From positions 38,032,629 to 38,096,628 of the forward strand of contig OY755240.1 of the NCBI GenBank assembly GCA_963576725.1: a stretch of 64,000 bases of DNA. Reading direction: 5' to 3'. Source of the DNA: Azorinus chamasolen. Its lineage: Eukaryota > Mollusca > Bivalvia > Cardiida > Solecurtidae. Within the stretch, counting starts at the first letter, position 1; each line of letters begins with the position of its first letter. The notes below the pieces were generated by a model, which made no database searches, was not told the DNA's origin, and saw only the letters and a program-made list of their open reading frames with translations. Below, piece after piece: positions 32,641 to 44,209 of the stretch. Both the position numbers and the translations under genes were made by a program.

Positions 32641-33135
32641 CATCTAGAATAATTACTATCGTGAAAGACATAGACTTACAAGAAAAGCGTATCTTAGCTA
32701 CACACAGCTACGCAATCACAGCTACGCAAACAACATTACCCAGATGTACTTATACATCATGGAATAGAACAGGCAAAATCCAATGGACATATTCGTACAA
32801 CTGACCTCACAGATGTTGGTACCCCTGCGTATAACGTAATCCCATTTGTGTCTACATACGAGTACAATCCTAGAAATATAAATATGTCTCCAGTTATACG
32901 CTCATTTAAAGCAATCATGCAGAAGAGTGATAGAATGAAAAGTGTGCTACAGAAGAAAAGAATAATAGTAAAAGACAGCCAAAACCTTTCTTTCTTCTTT
33001 TAAATTTGACATGAAAGAGGACACTCCTTCAATTACCAAAAGTAAAAGAAGAAGATAGAAGGACATACTATTCTGTTTTCAAATGGTAAAACATTCACGG
33101 TAAAGCAAAGTATGAGTGAGCTATCTGACCAAAAA

Positions 33136-33390
33136 TGTCATTTATAGTATAATATGTCTTAATTGTAAAGAATTTCATATTGGGCAAACTATCAATGAGC
33201 TGAATTTAAGAATGAACTAACATAGGCAACAAACGAACACGGAAGCACTGCGTTTACTGAAATTGAAAAAGCATTTACATCACCTGTGCTCTGCGGGTAA
33301 ATTCAATATATATACGCTCTATAAAATACTGAAGGACAGCGAACATTTCAGAGTCGAAAAGGAATTATTTTTGATAAATATTCTGTAGGC
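33136..33390 (+). pseudogene. GIY-YIG nuclease domain at the N-terminus of a Penelope-like element
   Basis: The frame NVIYSIICLNCKEFHIGQT, then LNLRMN, a stop and HRQQTN is the GIY-YIG hallmark: the 'IY' strand, a CxxC that often precedes it in this clade, 'HIGQT' for 'YIG.T', and an Arg on the following helix. A Lys/His-rich stretch (KLKKHLHHLCSAGKF) and HFRVEKELFLI follow. In-frame stops occur at about 33217 and near 33388. The domain would nick target DNA for target-primed reverse transcription. Confidence 0.7.
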
Positions 33391-33527
33391 TAAATAGCAC
33401 GTCTTAATTTTAGACATGGTTAAAATACCCGCTGTGCTACTTGAAGAAAAACATTTCTAATTTTCATTCAGATTATGTTCTTGTTCCTGCTGACAAGGCA
33501 TCAAACAATGTAATCATTATTTGAAGA

Positions 33528-34994
33528 TTGTATTATGTTGATGTTTTAAAGAAGGAGCTAACTGATTCAAAAACTTATATAACAGTTCAAACACCTGAAA
33601 AAGATATAGTCTCGGAACATGTAAAAATGTGCAATGATTTTAAGTCTGGTCCTAACATAACACAACATAAACTTTCTACTTTGTACTGGATTCCGAAACT
33701 ACATAAAAACCCTTATAAGTCGCGTTTTATTGCCAACTCTAGCTGTTGTACCACTACTAAATTATCTATACGTTTGACGTCCTGTCTTACTACGATCAAA
33801 GAACATGTTAAACGCTACTGTGATAAAATATATGAAAATTCTGGTATTAATGTTTTTTGGTCCATAAAAAATTCAAATGATGTTTTAACAAAACTTGAAA
33901 ATGAACAGTATAACATTTCTTTACTGAGCTCTTATGATTTCTCTACACTCTATACTACTCTACCTCACCATCTTATAAAGGATAGACTTATTAAATTAAT
34001 AGAAAAAACCTTTACCAGAGAAAACAAAATGTTCATTGCTTGTAATGTTCAACGTTCATTCTTTTCGAATTCAGAAGTTGAACATTACACAATGTGGACT
34101 TGCCTTGATGTTTGTAGATCTCTAACCTTTCTTTTAGATAATATATTTGTGCGTTATGGAGATACCATATATCGTCAAGTTGTTGGTATACCCATGGGTA
34201 CAAATTGTGCCCCTCTTGTTGCAGATTTGTTTTTGTATTGCTACGAGAGGGATTTTATGCTTAGCTTAAAACCTGATACACAGACCGATATTGTTAATGC
34301 TTTTAATAAAACTTCAAGGTATTTAGACGATATTTTGAATTTAGATAATCCTTATTTTGATACTATGGTTTCTTCAATCTACCCAAAAGAACTGTCTTTA
34401 AACAAAGCTAATCAATCTGACATTAATGCTTCTTTTTTAGATTTGAATCTTTCAATTACAAATGATAAAGTTTCGTCCAAAGTATACGATAAAAGAGAAG
34501 ATTTTAATTTTAAAATTGTTAATTATCCTTTTCTAGATGGGGATGTGCCACGTTCTACATCTTATGGTGTTTATATTTCTCAACTTATTAGGTTTGCCCG
34601 AGCCTGTTCTTTGCTTGAAGATTTTAACAGACGTAATTTAGTTATAACTGATAAACTTCTTAAGCAAGGTTACAGATATCACAAACTTCGGAAAACCTTT
34701 TCTAAATTTTATTATCGAAATTTACCTCTCATTAGTAAATATAATTGCAATCTACGGACGTTACTGCGACAAGGCATTTCTCAACCAGAATTTTATGGGG
34801 ATGTTATCTACAAACTTAGGAAAATTCGGGGTCATATCCATTTTCATGATTTGTTTATAAAACGCATTAAAACATTTAAAAAGAAAGGTTATGATCCTAT
34901 TATATTGCAACACACTGCATGTTTGGTTATCGACCCTTTTACAGTCGGTAGCTACGCTTCCCTCTTTGCTTGCGCGATGACAGGCCGAGGGTAG
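33528..34994 (+). CDS. Penelope-like reverse transcriptase (488 codons, open)
   Basis: A continuous RT frame. YWIPKLHKNPYKSRFI is the early signature, SSYDFSTLYTTLPHHLI carries motif A Asp, RQVVGIPMGTNCAPLVADL is the motif B region, and SRYLDDIL carries the catalytic Asp pair. A thumb and basic C-terminus follow. The upstream coding signal (SDYVLVPADKASNN, about 33471) is in the same frame behind a TGA near 33522, so the Met at 33528 is not the real start. There is no GIY-YIG after the RT; it lies before it instead. The long open frame implies this is a rather young copy in its RT part. Confidence 0.85.
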   Translation: MYYVDVLKKELTDSKTYITVQTPEKDIVSEHVKMCNDFKSGPNITQHKLSTLYWIPKLHKNPYKSRFIANSSCCTTTKLSIRLTSCLTTIKEHVKRYCDKIYENSGINVFWSIKNSNDVLTKLENEQYNISLLSSYDFSTLYTTLPHHLIKDRLIKLIEKTFTRENKMFIACNVQRSFFSNSEVEHYTMWTCLDVCRSLTFLLDNIFVRYGDTIYRQVVGIPMGTNCAPLVADLFLYCYERDFMLSLKPDTQTDIVNAFNKTSRYLDDILNLDNPYFDTMVSSIYPKELSLNKANQSDINASFLDLNLSITNDKVSSKVYDKREDFNFKIVNYPFLDGDVPRSTSYGVYISQLIRFARACSLLEDFNRRNLVITDKLLKQGYRYHKLRKTFSKFYYRNLPLISKYNCNLRTLLRQGISQPEFYGDVIYKLRKIRGHIHFHDLFIKRIKTFKKKGYDPIILQHTACLVIDPFTVGSYASLFACAMTGRG

Positions 34995-35027
34995 TACTCT
35001 ATGATGGTATACTCTTAAACTTGGATA

Positions 35028-35600
35028 CAGGAGGAGCTTACCAGACTCATGTATTATTTTTTCCCTGTCGTGCCCTTAACGGCTTGCCTGCAGGTGCTCT
35101 GACTTCAGCAAAGTCATTGAGTACATATTTGACGGATTGTCACAGTTATTATGCTATGTTTTACATGTTGTCCTGTGTTCACCGTCGTCTATGTTGTGGG
35201 TAAGTCCAGCGGGGATACCTTTATTTACAATATTTGTAAAGCTAGGGTGACTTTGAGAGAAGTGTGAGGTTAGGACGTCCGTAAACCGGTTTAAACCCCC
35301 AGTGGTGTTTTTGCTGCTGACCGTGCCAAGGCGGTACTCTCTTTGTCACCCTTCCTTTTGTTTGCCTTGCGTTTTTGTGCTTGTGGTTTGTTCATGTTGT
35401 GGAACGTTTGTCCCTGTTTCTTGTGTGTCTTTTGGTGTTTTCTGTTTTCATTTCGTGTGTGTGTGTGCGTGTGCGTTTGGGTGTGTGGTTGTGTGTGTGT
35501 GTGTGTGTGTGTGTGTGTCATGCTGTCTATCGGTGTTTTGGTGGTGGTTGCGTCTTGCATGTGGCTTTGCCTGCTTGACTTTACTACTTTTCCATTAATA
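35028..35600 (+). mobile_element. CA-repeat family, copy 2 (most complete)
   Basis: It starts GAGCTTACCAGACTCATG, with AACCGGTTTAAACCCCCAG at about 35285, a (GT)n tract at about 35456-35518, and ends CTTTACTACTTTTCCATT. The many overlapping open frames over the GT tract are artefacts. Confidence 0.85.
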
Positions 35601-37175
35601 TCATATACGAGTTGTACATGCTGAATTTTACCAGGACCAATATAATATTATAGTGAGAGATTTTGCACTTTCTTGCTGTTTAAGTGAATAATCCTCGCAT
35701 TGTATTTCTGCTTAAAATGTGTTTAAGCATCATACACATTTAGTGGTTATATCATATACTCTTGGACGTATTTGTATATAAATCACAGTGTGAACGTTAT
35801 GTATTTTTCTTTATGGCATAGCTTACTTGTATTATTATACTGCAAAGTAAATTGGTCAATTAGCCATGTATAAAGAGCCGTGTATCCCGCAAAGTTCCGA
35901 TATATATACGGAGTCATCAGCAACAATGGAATTTGCCCCCGTCGAGGGCCCCGCTTCATTGTTACAACAACAAAAATGGCCGACCGACTTAACTTCGTCG
36001 ATTCGATCCAAACAACCGCTCTCAAACGAAATAACAAGAGTTTTTGGCGGAACAAAGTTATCCATTGAGAAACATTTTGTTATAGTTGATGTAAATGAAT
36101 CCGGTACGCGGCTTTGACGCTGCAACTGTTGTCAGAGTGCTTGTGTGCGTACCCATTAGCCCCCAAATCTCCGCCCAATTCGATTCAGATTTTATTTATG
36201 CACATGCTCAGCACACGTACCTGTAAAATACAGTATAGCCGCTCCTTCCAACGCCCATTTTTGAATATTATAAAACCGTCATTTTGACGTCATCCAAATG
36301 ACGTCGGAATCGCGCCATTCTTCAATTAAGTTTTTAAAACCGTTCTCTTTTGCACTTGGAAGATCCATTTCTATCCAAAAATGTCATAAGCAGGTTATTA
36401 CACGGTGAACTAGGGTCGCAGAGTGATACGCGCCCTTAACTTACAGTATGGGGCCCCTGAGGGGAAGCAAAACGACGCCTACATTAACAACGCTAAGTAA
36501 CTGCTAACGACTCGGGCAACGTGATTTTCCTCAGCAGGGAATGAAAAGCAAGATACTTCGCCAATGATCTGTATAACAATATACAATTATTTCACAATGA
36601 AGAAAATATTCCAAAAAGGAAATTAATATAATACATAATTTCTTGAATTGCTCTTATCTAATATTTCGACAACTAAGGGCGCCTTTTTCAAAACACTGGT
36701 ATGAATTTATTATTTCTTAAATCAAACATGTTTCGCCAGGACGGCTCATCAGTGTTATATATTTATATATACACTTCATTTCGACTTGGGAGTACATGTA
36801 TATGGTACAATATACACGCACACGATTTTAGTTCCGTGCATCAGATTTTAGACAATAGATCTATATCTCGCTATATTTTGCTATACATGTACTTATATAT
36901 GTACATATGCATTTCAAACACCTTGGCAAATAGAACAGACCCAGATTCGACACTCCTATAGGATCAGTCTGATCAGGGTCTGCTCTGTTTGCTTATGAAA
37001 TAAAACAAATCAGATATATTTTATCTGGATATTTCTTGTTTGATACGTATGTTTGCTCATTCGTATCTGTTCGGTATTTTATAAATGTGTTTTCTTATTT
37101 GTTTATAATACTCAGGGAGCCAATAGTGCCTACCACGCGAATGTATTCAAGTTTAAATTATTTTAGGCTATGTAT
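35601..37175. other. Intergenic DNA; multi-frame open stretch at 35783-36125
   Basis: Two plus-strand and two minus-strand frames of 62-90 codons overlap at 35783-36125, so none can be preferred. One reading includes MEFAPVEGPASLLQQQKWP. A GC-richer patch is the likely reason. A decayed palindrome related to 41559-41620 lies at 36936-36991 (TCTGATCAGGGTCTGCTCTG). Confidence 0.45.
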
Positions 37176-37740
37176 ATTTTAACCGTTTCCATGGCAACCC
37201 CCAAGTTTTCGTAATGATGACCCATACCTTCAAATTCGCCCATATCACAGCTAGTTTTTGTCCTAAACCTATAAAACTGATACCAAATGAAAGATAAGAC
37301 ATTGTGCTTTTATTTCCAACTTGTTTTTTTAAATTACCTTATTTGCATACTCATGAATATTAATGAGAACCTTAAAAATAGTAGAAAAGGTATAGAAATA
37401 ACGTAAACCTTTAAAAAATCCTACAAATATCAGAAAACAACTTCAGATGCAGTTTAACATGATGACAAAAAAAACCAGAAAACAAAATATCCAATTTGAG
37501 GACCAAAGCATTAAATTTTAAGTACCATTTTCACCGTTTTCATGGCAATACCCCAGTTGTCGTAATGATGGCACGAACCTGCAAAATCGTCCATATCACA
37601 GCCAGTTTTTGTCCTAAACCTATAAAACTGATATCAAATTGGAGATAAGACATTGTGCTTTTATTTCCAGCTGTTGTTTTAAATTACCTTATTTGCATAG
37701 TCATGAATATTAATGAGAACCTTAAAATAGTAAACTTCAG
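37176..37740. repeat. Tandem dimer of a unit of about 360 bp
   Basis: Two copies share TTTTTGTCCTAAACCTATAAAA, AGACATTGTGCTTTTATTTC and TTATTTGCAT...CATGAATATTAATGAGAACC. The last string reappears, inverted, in the dimer at 52300-53010. Confidence 0.8.
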
Positions 37741-37767
37741 TGCCAGTCCGTATAAATTAAAATATAT

Positions 37768-38217
37768 ATGACAAACCTAACAGACCTAACAGACCTAACA
37801 AACCTAACAGACCTAACAAACCTAACAGACCTAACAGACCTAACAAACCTAACAGACCTAACAGACCTAACAAACGTAACAAACGTAACAAACCTAACAG
37901 ACCTAACAGACCTAACAAACCTAACAGACCTAACAAACCTAACAAACCTAACAAACCTAACAAACGTAACAAACCTAACAGACCTAACAAACCTAACAGA
38001 CCTAACAGACCTAACAAACCTAACAGACCTAACAGACCTAACAAACGTAACAAACCTAACAGACCTAACAAACCTAACAGACCCAACAGACCTAACAAAC
38101 CTAACAGACCTAACAGACCTAACAAACCTAACAGACCTAACAGACCTAACAAACCTAACAGACCTAACAGACCTAACAGACCTAACAAACATAACAAACA
38201 TAACAGACCTAACAGAC
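37768..38217. repeat. 9-bp minisatellite CCTAACAGA/CCTAACAAA, about 50 copies
   Basis: A 450-bp array of a 9-bp unit alternating between two variants (plus rare CGTAACAAA). Long Leu/Thr/Asn or Leu/Gly frames on both strands are artefacts. Confidence 0.97.
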
Positions 38218-38716
38218 CTCTATATTCCAAGTACCAAACTAACACGTATTATACACCTGATCATAAAGAAGAAAAATTATACGTACTAAAACCGATTTAA
38301 CGAAATACACGCGTTATTATATTTTCAACAGTTGTTCAACTAGCATGTAATTACCAATGTGACTGCATATCATTTATAAATATATCAGTAGCAGTTTCCA
38401 TACGTTTGTGATATGTGATACACTTTACAAACAGTTTTGATCCGCAACTCATCAGCACTCAAAATAATTTGAAATAAAATATGAACTATGAATGTGTCAC
38501 AGTGGATGAGAAAGGTCCCTAAAGCAAAGTACTGCCATTGAAATACGTTTGTAGCCCGTTCTGTATATGCTATATGAAACTAAACTAAAATACTGCAGTG
38601 TGACCTGAATTTGAACTAAAGTAACCTGAAATCTGAAAATGGTACGCGAGACGTTGCCATCCCAATATGTACCCACATTCCAAATTTGTCTCTCTTACCT
38701 CAAGCAATACTATTAG

Positions 38717-38817
38717 TTACACGGAAATTTGGCAGGGTGTACGGGCTGGTAGCCGAAGGAAATACATGATCTAACCCGGTCATACCAGTCCGTACACCCA
38801 GCCAAATTACTGTGTAA
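38717..38817. mobile_element. Foldback element with 35-bp arms
   Basis: TTACACGGAAATTTGGC...GTACGGGCTGGTA pairs with TACCAGTCCGTACACCC...TGTGTAA with about four mismatches. A related half (CCAGCCCGTACACCATGCC) occurs at about 59104. Confidence 0.7.
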
Positions 38818-39639
38818 CGAATTTATTACCCGTCAGAGAACCGCTTTTAGAAACGAACAACTCTTATTTTATTATATTACTGATATTCCGACATATGTCG
38901 GACAAATTCTGTGCTCCACTTGTTATCGCTGGTATGTTTACTCGTATACCGGAAAGCATGGCTTTGCACTATTCTGGTACCCTACTTTTATTGTACACAG
39001 GGTCATAGTGTTGATATAAGCTGGGTACCAGGAAAGGATCGACAGGGGTGATTTCCCCTTTTTGGTAAGGTATAAATAATTGCCATCTCTTCAGTTAGTA
39101 GTGCATCTCCTTGAGAATTGGTACCCTCTTTTTATCCCCTCGTTTCGTTTCGGAGGAGATGAAAATACGCGGGTATACATGTACATAAGCAATGTTATTT
39201 CTTTTCTCCTTCTTGGGTAGGATATGCCAGAGATATGTATGGATATGTCTCTGGATATGCTATTTCCATACATGGAACGTGAAAATAGCCGTTTTCCCTC
39301 ATTGTGACCATGTGACTGTATTTATTGTATACTGTATGATAGATGTAAATGCTTCTTGCATTAAAGCGAGACTTTGTATTATTTGAAATAAAATTGGAAA
39401 AATTGGAATTGGTGACATTAGATCTCTAGTTATATGACGACATGACAAGGAAAACATGACGTCATCACAGAGCAAATACGACGTCGACTCAGAGTAATTC
39501 CGAAAGAGGAATTCAACCTTAACTTGTAAACATTTTTGAGTTTAAACGATTACACGTTGTACTGAGAAGTTGAAAATGTCAAATTGAGGAAATAACTATG
39601 GGGAACAGTTTTTACGTTTATTATCGATTATTTGGTCGT

Positions 39640-39840
39640 AACCCGTTCAGAATTAATTGAGTAAGGACGATATGAACTTTCGAATCGACGATAAAAACAA
39701 AAACAAAACGAATTACGTCACGCGTCGAATTTGAATTCTGTATTCTCTGTGGAAGCTGCCGAATACGTTTCTGTACACCCCGGTAGTTTTTGGCAAAATG
39801 ACCAATCAAATTCCAAGGATTTTCTCTGACTGGTAATAAA
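39640..39840. repeat. Dispersed repeat, inverted relative to 58915-59070
   Basis: AATTGAGT...GACGTCACGCGTC-like and GGAAGCTGCCGAATACG, with TTCCAAGGATTTTCTCTGAC, have reverse-complement partners at 58915-59070 (GTCAGAGTAAATCCTTGGAA, CGTATTCGGCGGCTTCCAC). Confidence 0.65.
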
Positions 39841-40570
39841 GGAGATGTGTTTCGGACACGGGTTTTCTCTAACTGAGGCAGAGGTTAATGTCACAACGGC
39901 CTGAAAACGTTACCCGCCATTCCAAGATGTACTCACACTGTGACACCTAATTTGACATTCTTATCTCAAATAATACAGGATATATGCTCCGGACAAAGCT
40001 GTACACACACGGATTCACACAAGCACGGAGAGTTCGATTACTATATGCCACCAAAACAAGTTTTGGGCGCTAAAAATGTATCAAGGTTGAACATTGAAGT
40101 GGATGACAAATGTTGCAGATGACAATAGAGTTCAGCAAAACAGTTGTCATTTGTATTTGCTATATATAATCTATAGCGTATTGTGCATGTTGGGTAATTT
40201 GCGTTAATATACATGTATATCATCTGCTACAAGTTATCGTGTCCTTCATTTTACTAAAACATGCAATGAGAATGTCAAACAATGTAGATCCTAATTAACC
40301 CTACTCGTGTATCCCAAATTTAATCCCTAATGAACCCTACTCGTTGTTAATGAACCCTACTCGTTGTGTATCCCAAATTTAATCCCTAATGAATCATACT
40401 CGTTGTGTATCCCAAATTGGCTGCTAACGTGCAAAGAATTATACAGGTGAAAAATAACCTGGCATTTATCAGTTGTTTGCAATGTTGGATTATACATCAC
40501 AGCACCATAATACAGCATACACTCTCTGTTGTGTCATTTGTTTTACGTTTGAAGAGACTTATGTGCTTAG

Positions 40571-40845
40571 TTTTGTTTTGCACTATTACTGGTTCCATTC
40601 AATACTTTTGTTTTGCCCTGTCACTGGTTCCATTCAATACTTTTGTTTTGCCCTGTCACTGGTTCCATTCAATACTTTTGTTTTGCCCTGTCACTGGTTC
40701 CATTCAATACTTTTGTTTTGCACTGTCACTGGTTCCATTCAATACTTTTGTTTTGCCCTGTCACTGGTTCCATTCAATACTTTTGTTTTGCACTGTCACT
40801 GGTTCCATTCAATACTTTTGTTTTGCACTGTTACTTCCAATACTT
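40571..40845. repeat. 35-bp tandem repeat, about 7.5 copies
   Basis: Unit TTTTGTTTTGCCCTGTCACT followed by GGTTCCATTCAATAC, almost identical between copies. The period is not a multiple of three, which is why three frames are open. Confidence 0.95.
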
Positions 40846-41006
40846 AATTTAGTTGGATAGCTTTATTCTTTTGAAGCTGGGGTTTGCGTAATTCAGAATT
40901 TTAACATAAAACTAGCCCCAAACGACTCAACATTTGGTCTTGAGCCTTAACAGCCCCAGGAAAAACAACTAAACCAGAGCAACAGCAACTGCATTATTCA
41001 GTTTAG

Positions 41007-41133
41007 CTCGACGTGTCTGTATAACGTGACGTGTCTGTATAACGTGACGTGTCTGTATAATGTGACGTTCTGTATAACGTGACGTGTCTGTATAACGTGA
41101 CGTGTCTGTATAACGTGACGTGTCTGTATAACG
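41007..41133. repeat. 18-bp tandem repeat with TGACGT, about 7 copies
   Basis: Unit TGACGTGTCTGTATAACG. Each unit contains a CRE half-site-like TGACGT. One unit is shortened. Confidence 0.9.
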
Positions 41134-42463
41134 CTGTTTGGTTTTGTTCAATGCATCTTGAAGAATGAAGAACTCCCGGTGACTTGCATGTATTGTAAAG
41201 GTGTGTAATGGCCACTGTTTAACCTACGTTCAGAAACATTTTATCTTAGGTTTCAAGATAAGCAAATCTTTGTTTAACTCTAATTGATTTCCAAAATATA
41301 AACATCTTACCAGTTTCAGTAGACTTTCATCTAAATGCATTATGTTATGTTATCTATGTGTAGTAAGTGCGACAAAGAGTTATTAAGACTTAAGATTAAG
41401 ATCGGAACAAACGGTTGTAGGGTTTAGGTAAATTAACCCACGGCTGAATCCTTTTTGGTTTGCAGTCGTTCCACAAATACAGATACATGTATAACAATGG
41501 ACAGTTAGATTGTCTTTTAACCCTTTCCCTCATATAAACGTGTTTTCACGCATTTGCAAACAGAGTAGACCCTGATCAGACGGCTCCTAGAGGAGCCGTC
41601 TGATCAGGGTCTGCTCTGTTAGCTAGTGGAATTTGAAAGATCTGTTTCTTTACTTTCTGAAATGGCTACAATGTTCCACCTTCCATATTTCTTTATAACT
41701 ATTTTGTTAATGAATATTCAGTAGGTACTGAAAAATGGCCTAAATATAGAACAGGGAAAGGGCTAATGCAGAAAGGTCTAGTAACATTTATTATATTCTT
41801 AGAGAGGCATACGGGAAGATACAAATATAGATTGAAGAAATCAATGTCAGTATCGTTTATGCTTAATGCCGCCATTGTTATGCCAATTATGATAAGACCA
41901 CGCATAATTCTCGAGGGATCCAATCAGGAGTTTATTTGTCGGTGTCATTCATTCAGTGTAACATTTACCTCCATTTCACGTATTGGATGTCAGGAATTGT
42001 TGTATTGAATAAAAAAACCCCATCTAAAGTCTGAAATAGCTAATCACTCGTAATGTTTTATTTAGCAATACCTTATGTAGTGTCTGAATTCTACCAGTAC
42101 AAAATACAAAATTCAAAATTCAAAATTCGATATAATAGAAACACACATAGTATTATATTAACATATCGTAATGGAAATACGAAATGCTCTGTTAATTATT
42201 TATTTCTATTCAAAATCATTTCGACGATATGGAAGTTCTTCCGAAGTTTAATTTGTTTTACTCACTTAACTCTTTTTATGAGGAGACACAGAGTCACCTG
42301 TTCGTTCATAACATGCGTTTGCGTCACCAAGTGACCATGTTCAGAACTGTACATTTATGCTCAATTTTGTAAAAGCTACATAAATTGAATTGCCAGTTGT
42401 AACCCACTTTAGTTTAGATCGATTCCAGTCTGATTTCAGGTACACGAGTGAACATATCATATA
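41134..42463. other. Intergenic DNA between satellites and the mariner element
   Basis: A 62-bp palindrome lies at 41559-41620. A small ATTCAAAATTCAAAATTC repeat occurs at 42110. No genes. Confidence 0.55.
41559..41620. repeat. 62-bp near-perfect palindrome (foldback)
   Basis: The arms AACAGAGTAGACCCTGATCA... and ...TGATCAGGGTCTGCTCTGTT are each 30 bp with one mismatch and a 2-nt centre. A diverged relative lies at 36936-36991. Confidence 0.9.
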
Positions 42464-43445
42464 CGAGGGTTGTTCGAAAAGTTTCGGGACAAGTGCTGTA
42501 ATTTTTTGTATTTGTTAATACATGTATTTGTCTATGAAATTTTCATATATGATAGCTGCGACTGTATCCTATTGATTTATTGCCATACTTAAACGTAGGT
42601 ACAAGAAACATGTGATATATTGTCCCCATAGCAACGGCACGTCGATGTGAGCAGGGCACCTTGGTATACTCAATAAAAGGTTTGTCTTTATATAGGTCTG
42701 AAACACTCAGATTTTCTCGAAATATTTCCCCAGCGCACTTTATACACTTCTGGTGCCTATTTACCCAAGAAGTAAAACAAGTTTTGAAGTCTTCTAATGG
42801 AATGCACTCTCAGACAACAATTGGCAGGTCATCGACGTCGTCGAAACGACAGCCTCGCAAGTCATGCTTGATTGTCGGGAATAACCAAAAATCGCACGGT
42901 GCAAGGTCTTGGGAGTATGGTGGACGCACAGTTATGTCAATTCCTCTCTCAGCAAGGACTTCTTTTGTTGCATATGTGGTATGGGGTGTTCCGTTGTCAT
43001 GGTGCAGGTATAACTTGCCGTCATTTTCTGGTCGCTTCTTCCTCACGGATTTTTTTACAGAATATCTTAGTTCCGGATTCATTTTACATCTGTTCATTAA
43101 AAAACGGACTTGTTTATACCGTAACAACCGGAAAAGACGTTGTTGACGTCGTGGAGTCTAGCGCCATAATGTCGTATATCAACATCAGAACCATATTAGA
43201 GCACTAACTATGACATAACTGGCCATACATTATATTTTTGCATGGTGACGCCAAAAGTGCCCCGCTCACGTCGACGTGACGTTGCTATGGTGACAATATA
43301 TCGCGTGTTGCTTGTACCTACGTTTAATTATGGCAATAAATCAATAGTATACAGTTGCAGCTATCATTTATGAAAATTTCATAGAAAAATATTAATAATC
43401 AAACAAATTAAAGCACTTGTCCCAAAACTTTTCGAACAACCCTCG
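42464..43445 (-). mobile_element. Mariner element with long inverted repeats, internally deleted
   Basis: Flanked by TA on both sides (42462-42463 and 43446-43447). The ends CGAGGGTTGTTCGAAAAGTT and the reverse complement at 43426-43445 begin inverted repeats of roughly 200 bp, which continue through GCAACGTCACGTCGACGTGA-like sequence. At 982 bp it is shorter than typical mariners and keeps only the C-terminal part of the transposase. Confidence 0.88.
42646..43127 (-). pseudogene. Mariner transposase, C-terminal part
   Basis: It is a DD34D mariner-type transposase remnant: LHHDNGTPHTT holds the second catalytic Asp and PPYSQDLAPCDFWLFP the third, with 34 residues between them. The frame meets TGA at 42810-42812 but continues with LEDFKTCFTSWVNRHQKCI and GEIFRENL, the normal end of the enzyme. 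The N-terminal DNA-binding half and the first catalytic Asp are missing, consistent with the shortened element. The reading direction is minus, between the two inverted repeats. Confidence 0.85.
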
Positions 43446-43943
43446 TATATGTTGGTGTGACCTATGTCCTTACTTATTAGAAGGTAAAAGTACACGTTTA
43501 AATCAGGGCAACACTTCACCTTAAAATTCGACGATGGTTCCTCAACGTACAAAACGTTATCTATGCAATGAAATTCAACGGATGTAGTTCCGGGGCCAGC
43601 TGTACCCTAGGTCCCCACTAGCGGGATTTTATGACACCTATATCACTGTAAAGCTTAATATATCCTCCGAATGTCACTTGTTGGATGTTACATGGATGCT
43701 GATTAAGCCTACGGTATGCGATTGATTATCTGCCCTTGAATTCGAAATATTATGTTTTTATATTTTTGTTTTCAAGAGACCATGACAAGATCTCAAACCA
43801 CATTGCTTAAAATTATTATATTTTATGTCGATCAACATGTTGGAAAAAGAAAAGATAACTTTGAACTGAAAACAGCAAGTAAACAGCAACTTTGAACTGA
43901 AAACAGCAAGTAAACAGCAACTGTAAAAAAGAAACGACTTAGC

Positions 43944-44018
<75 letters not shown>

Positions 44019-44209
44019 ACAATGTATAGTTTCAGTTATATATGGGGAAACATTTTGCACAAGGCATGAATATAATCATTTAGATAATATCTGCAACATA
44101 AAACAATTCTTAACATATTTATCATTTCCGATACTGTAAATGTACATGCTATATTTAAGGCGCTCATAAAACTATTTCTATTACTGCACTTTGTTTGGTT
44201 ATTTGTCAA
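43446..44209. other. Intergenic DNA with a (TA)n tract
   Basis: A pure (TA)n run occupies about 43944-44017. A 31-bp tandem duplication (AACTTTGAACTGAAAACAGC) is at 43859-43921. No genes. Confidence 0.75.

Larger units (their letters stand above)
32641..34997 (+). mobile_element. Penelope-like element with N-terminal (permuted) GIY-YIG domain
   Basis: A conserved N-terminal region (IPFVSTYEYNPRN at about 32848) is followed by a decayed GIY-YIG endonuclease (33136-33390) and then the RT (33478-34994). Permuted Penelope-like elements of this order (Naiad/Chlamys type) are described from invertebrates, green algae and protists. Neither terminus is defined. The left side abuts a core-spacer-core repeat and the right side runs into a CA-repeat-family copy at about 35028. 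Confidence 0.75.
38218..40560. other. Intergenic DNA with foldback elements, no gene
   Basis: It contains the foldback at 38717-38817 and a repeat at 39640-39840. Short duplications of CCCTAATGAACCCTACTCG lie at 40290-40410. No protein-like frames. Confidence 0.55.

Noticed and set aside
35783..36125. Four overlapping frames of 62-90 codons on both strands
   Set aside because: No frame shows family resemblance, and simultaneous openness in four frames points to composition.
37768..38217. Internal telomeric repeat
   Set aside because: The unit contains CCTAA but has a 9-bp period, not the TTAGGG hexamer expected in molluscs.
37737..38289. Frames of 154-173 codons on both strands
   Set aside because: Pure translation of the 9-bp minisatellite.
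40405..40860. Three overlapping frames of up to 151 codons
   Set aside because: All come from the 35-bp tandem repeat, which keeps every frame open.
40571..41133. CRISPR-like regular repeats
   Set aside because: Repeats are head-to-tail without spacers, and the genome is animal.
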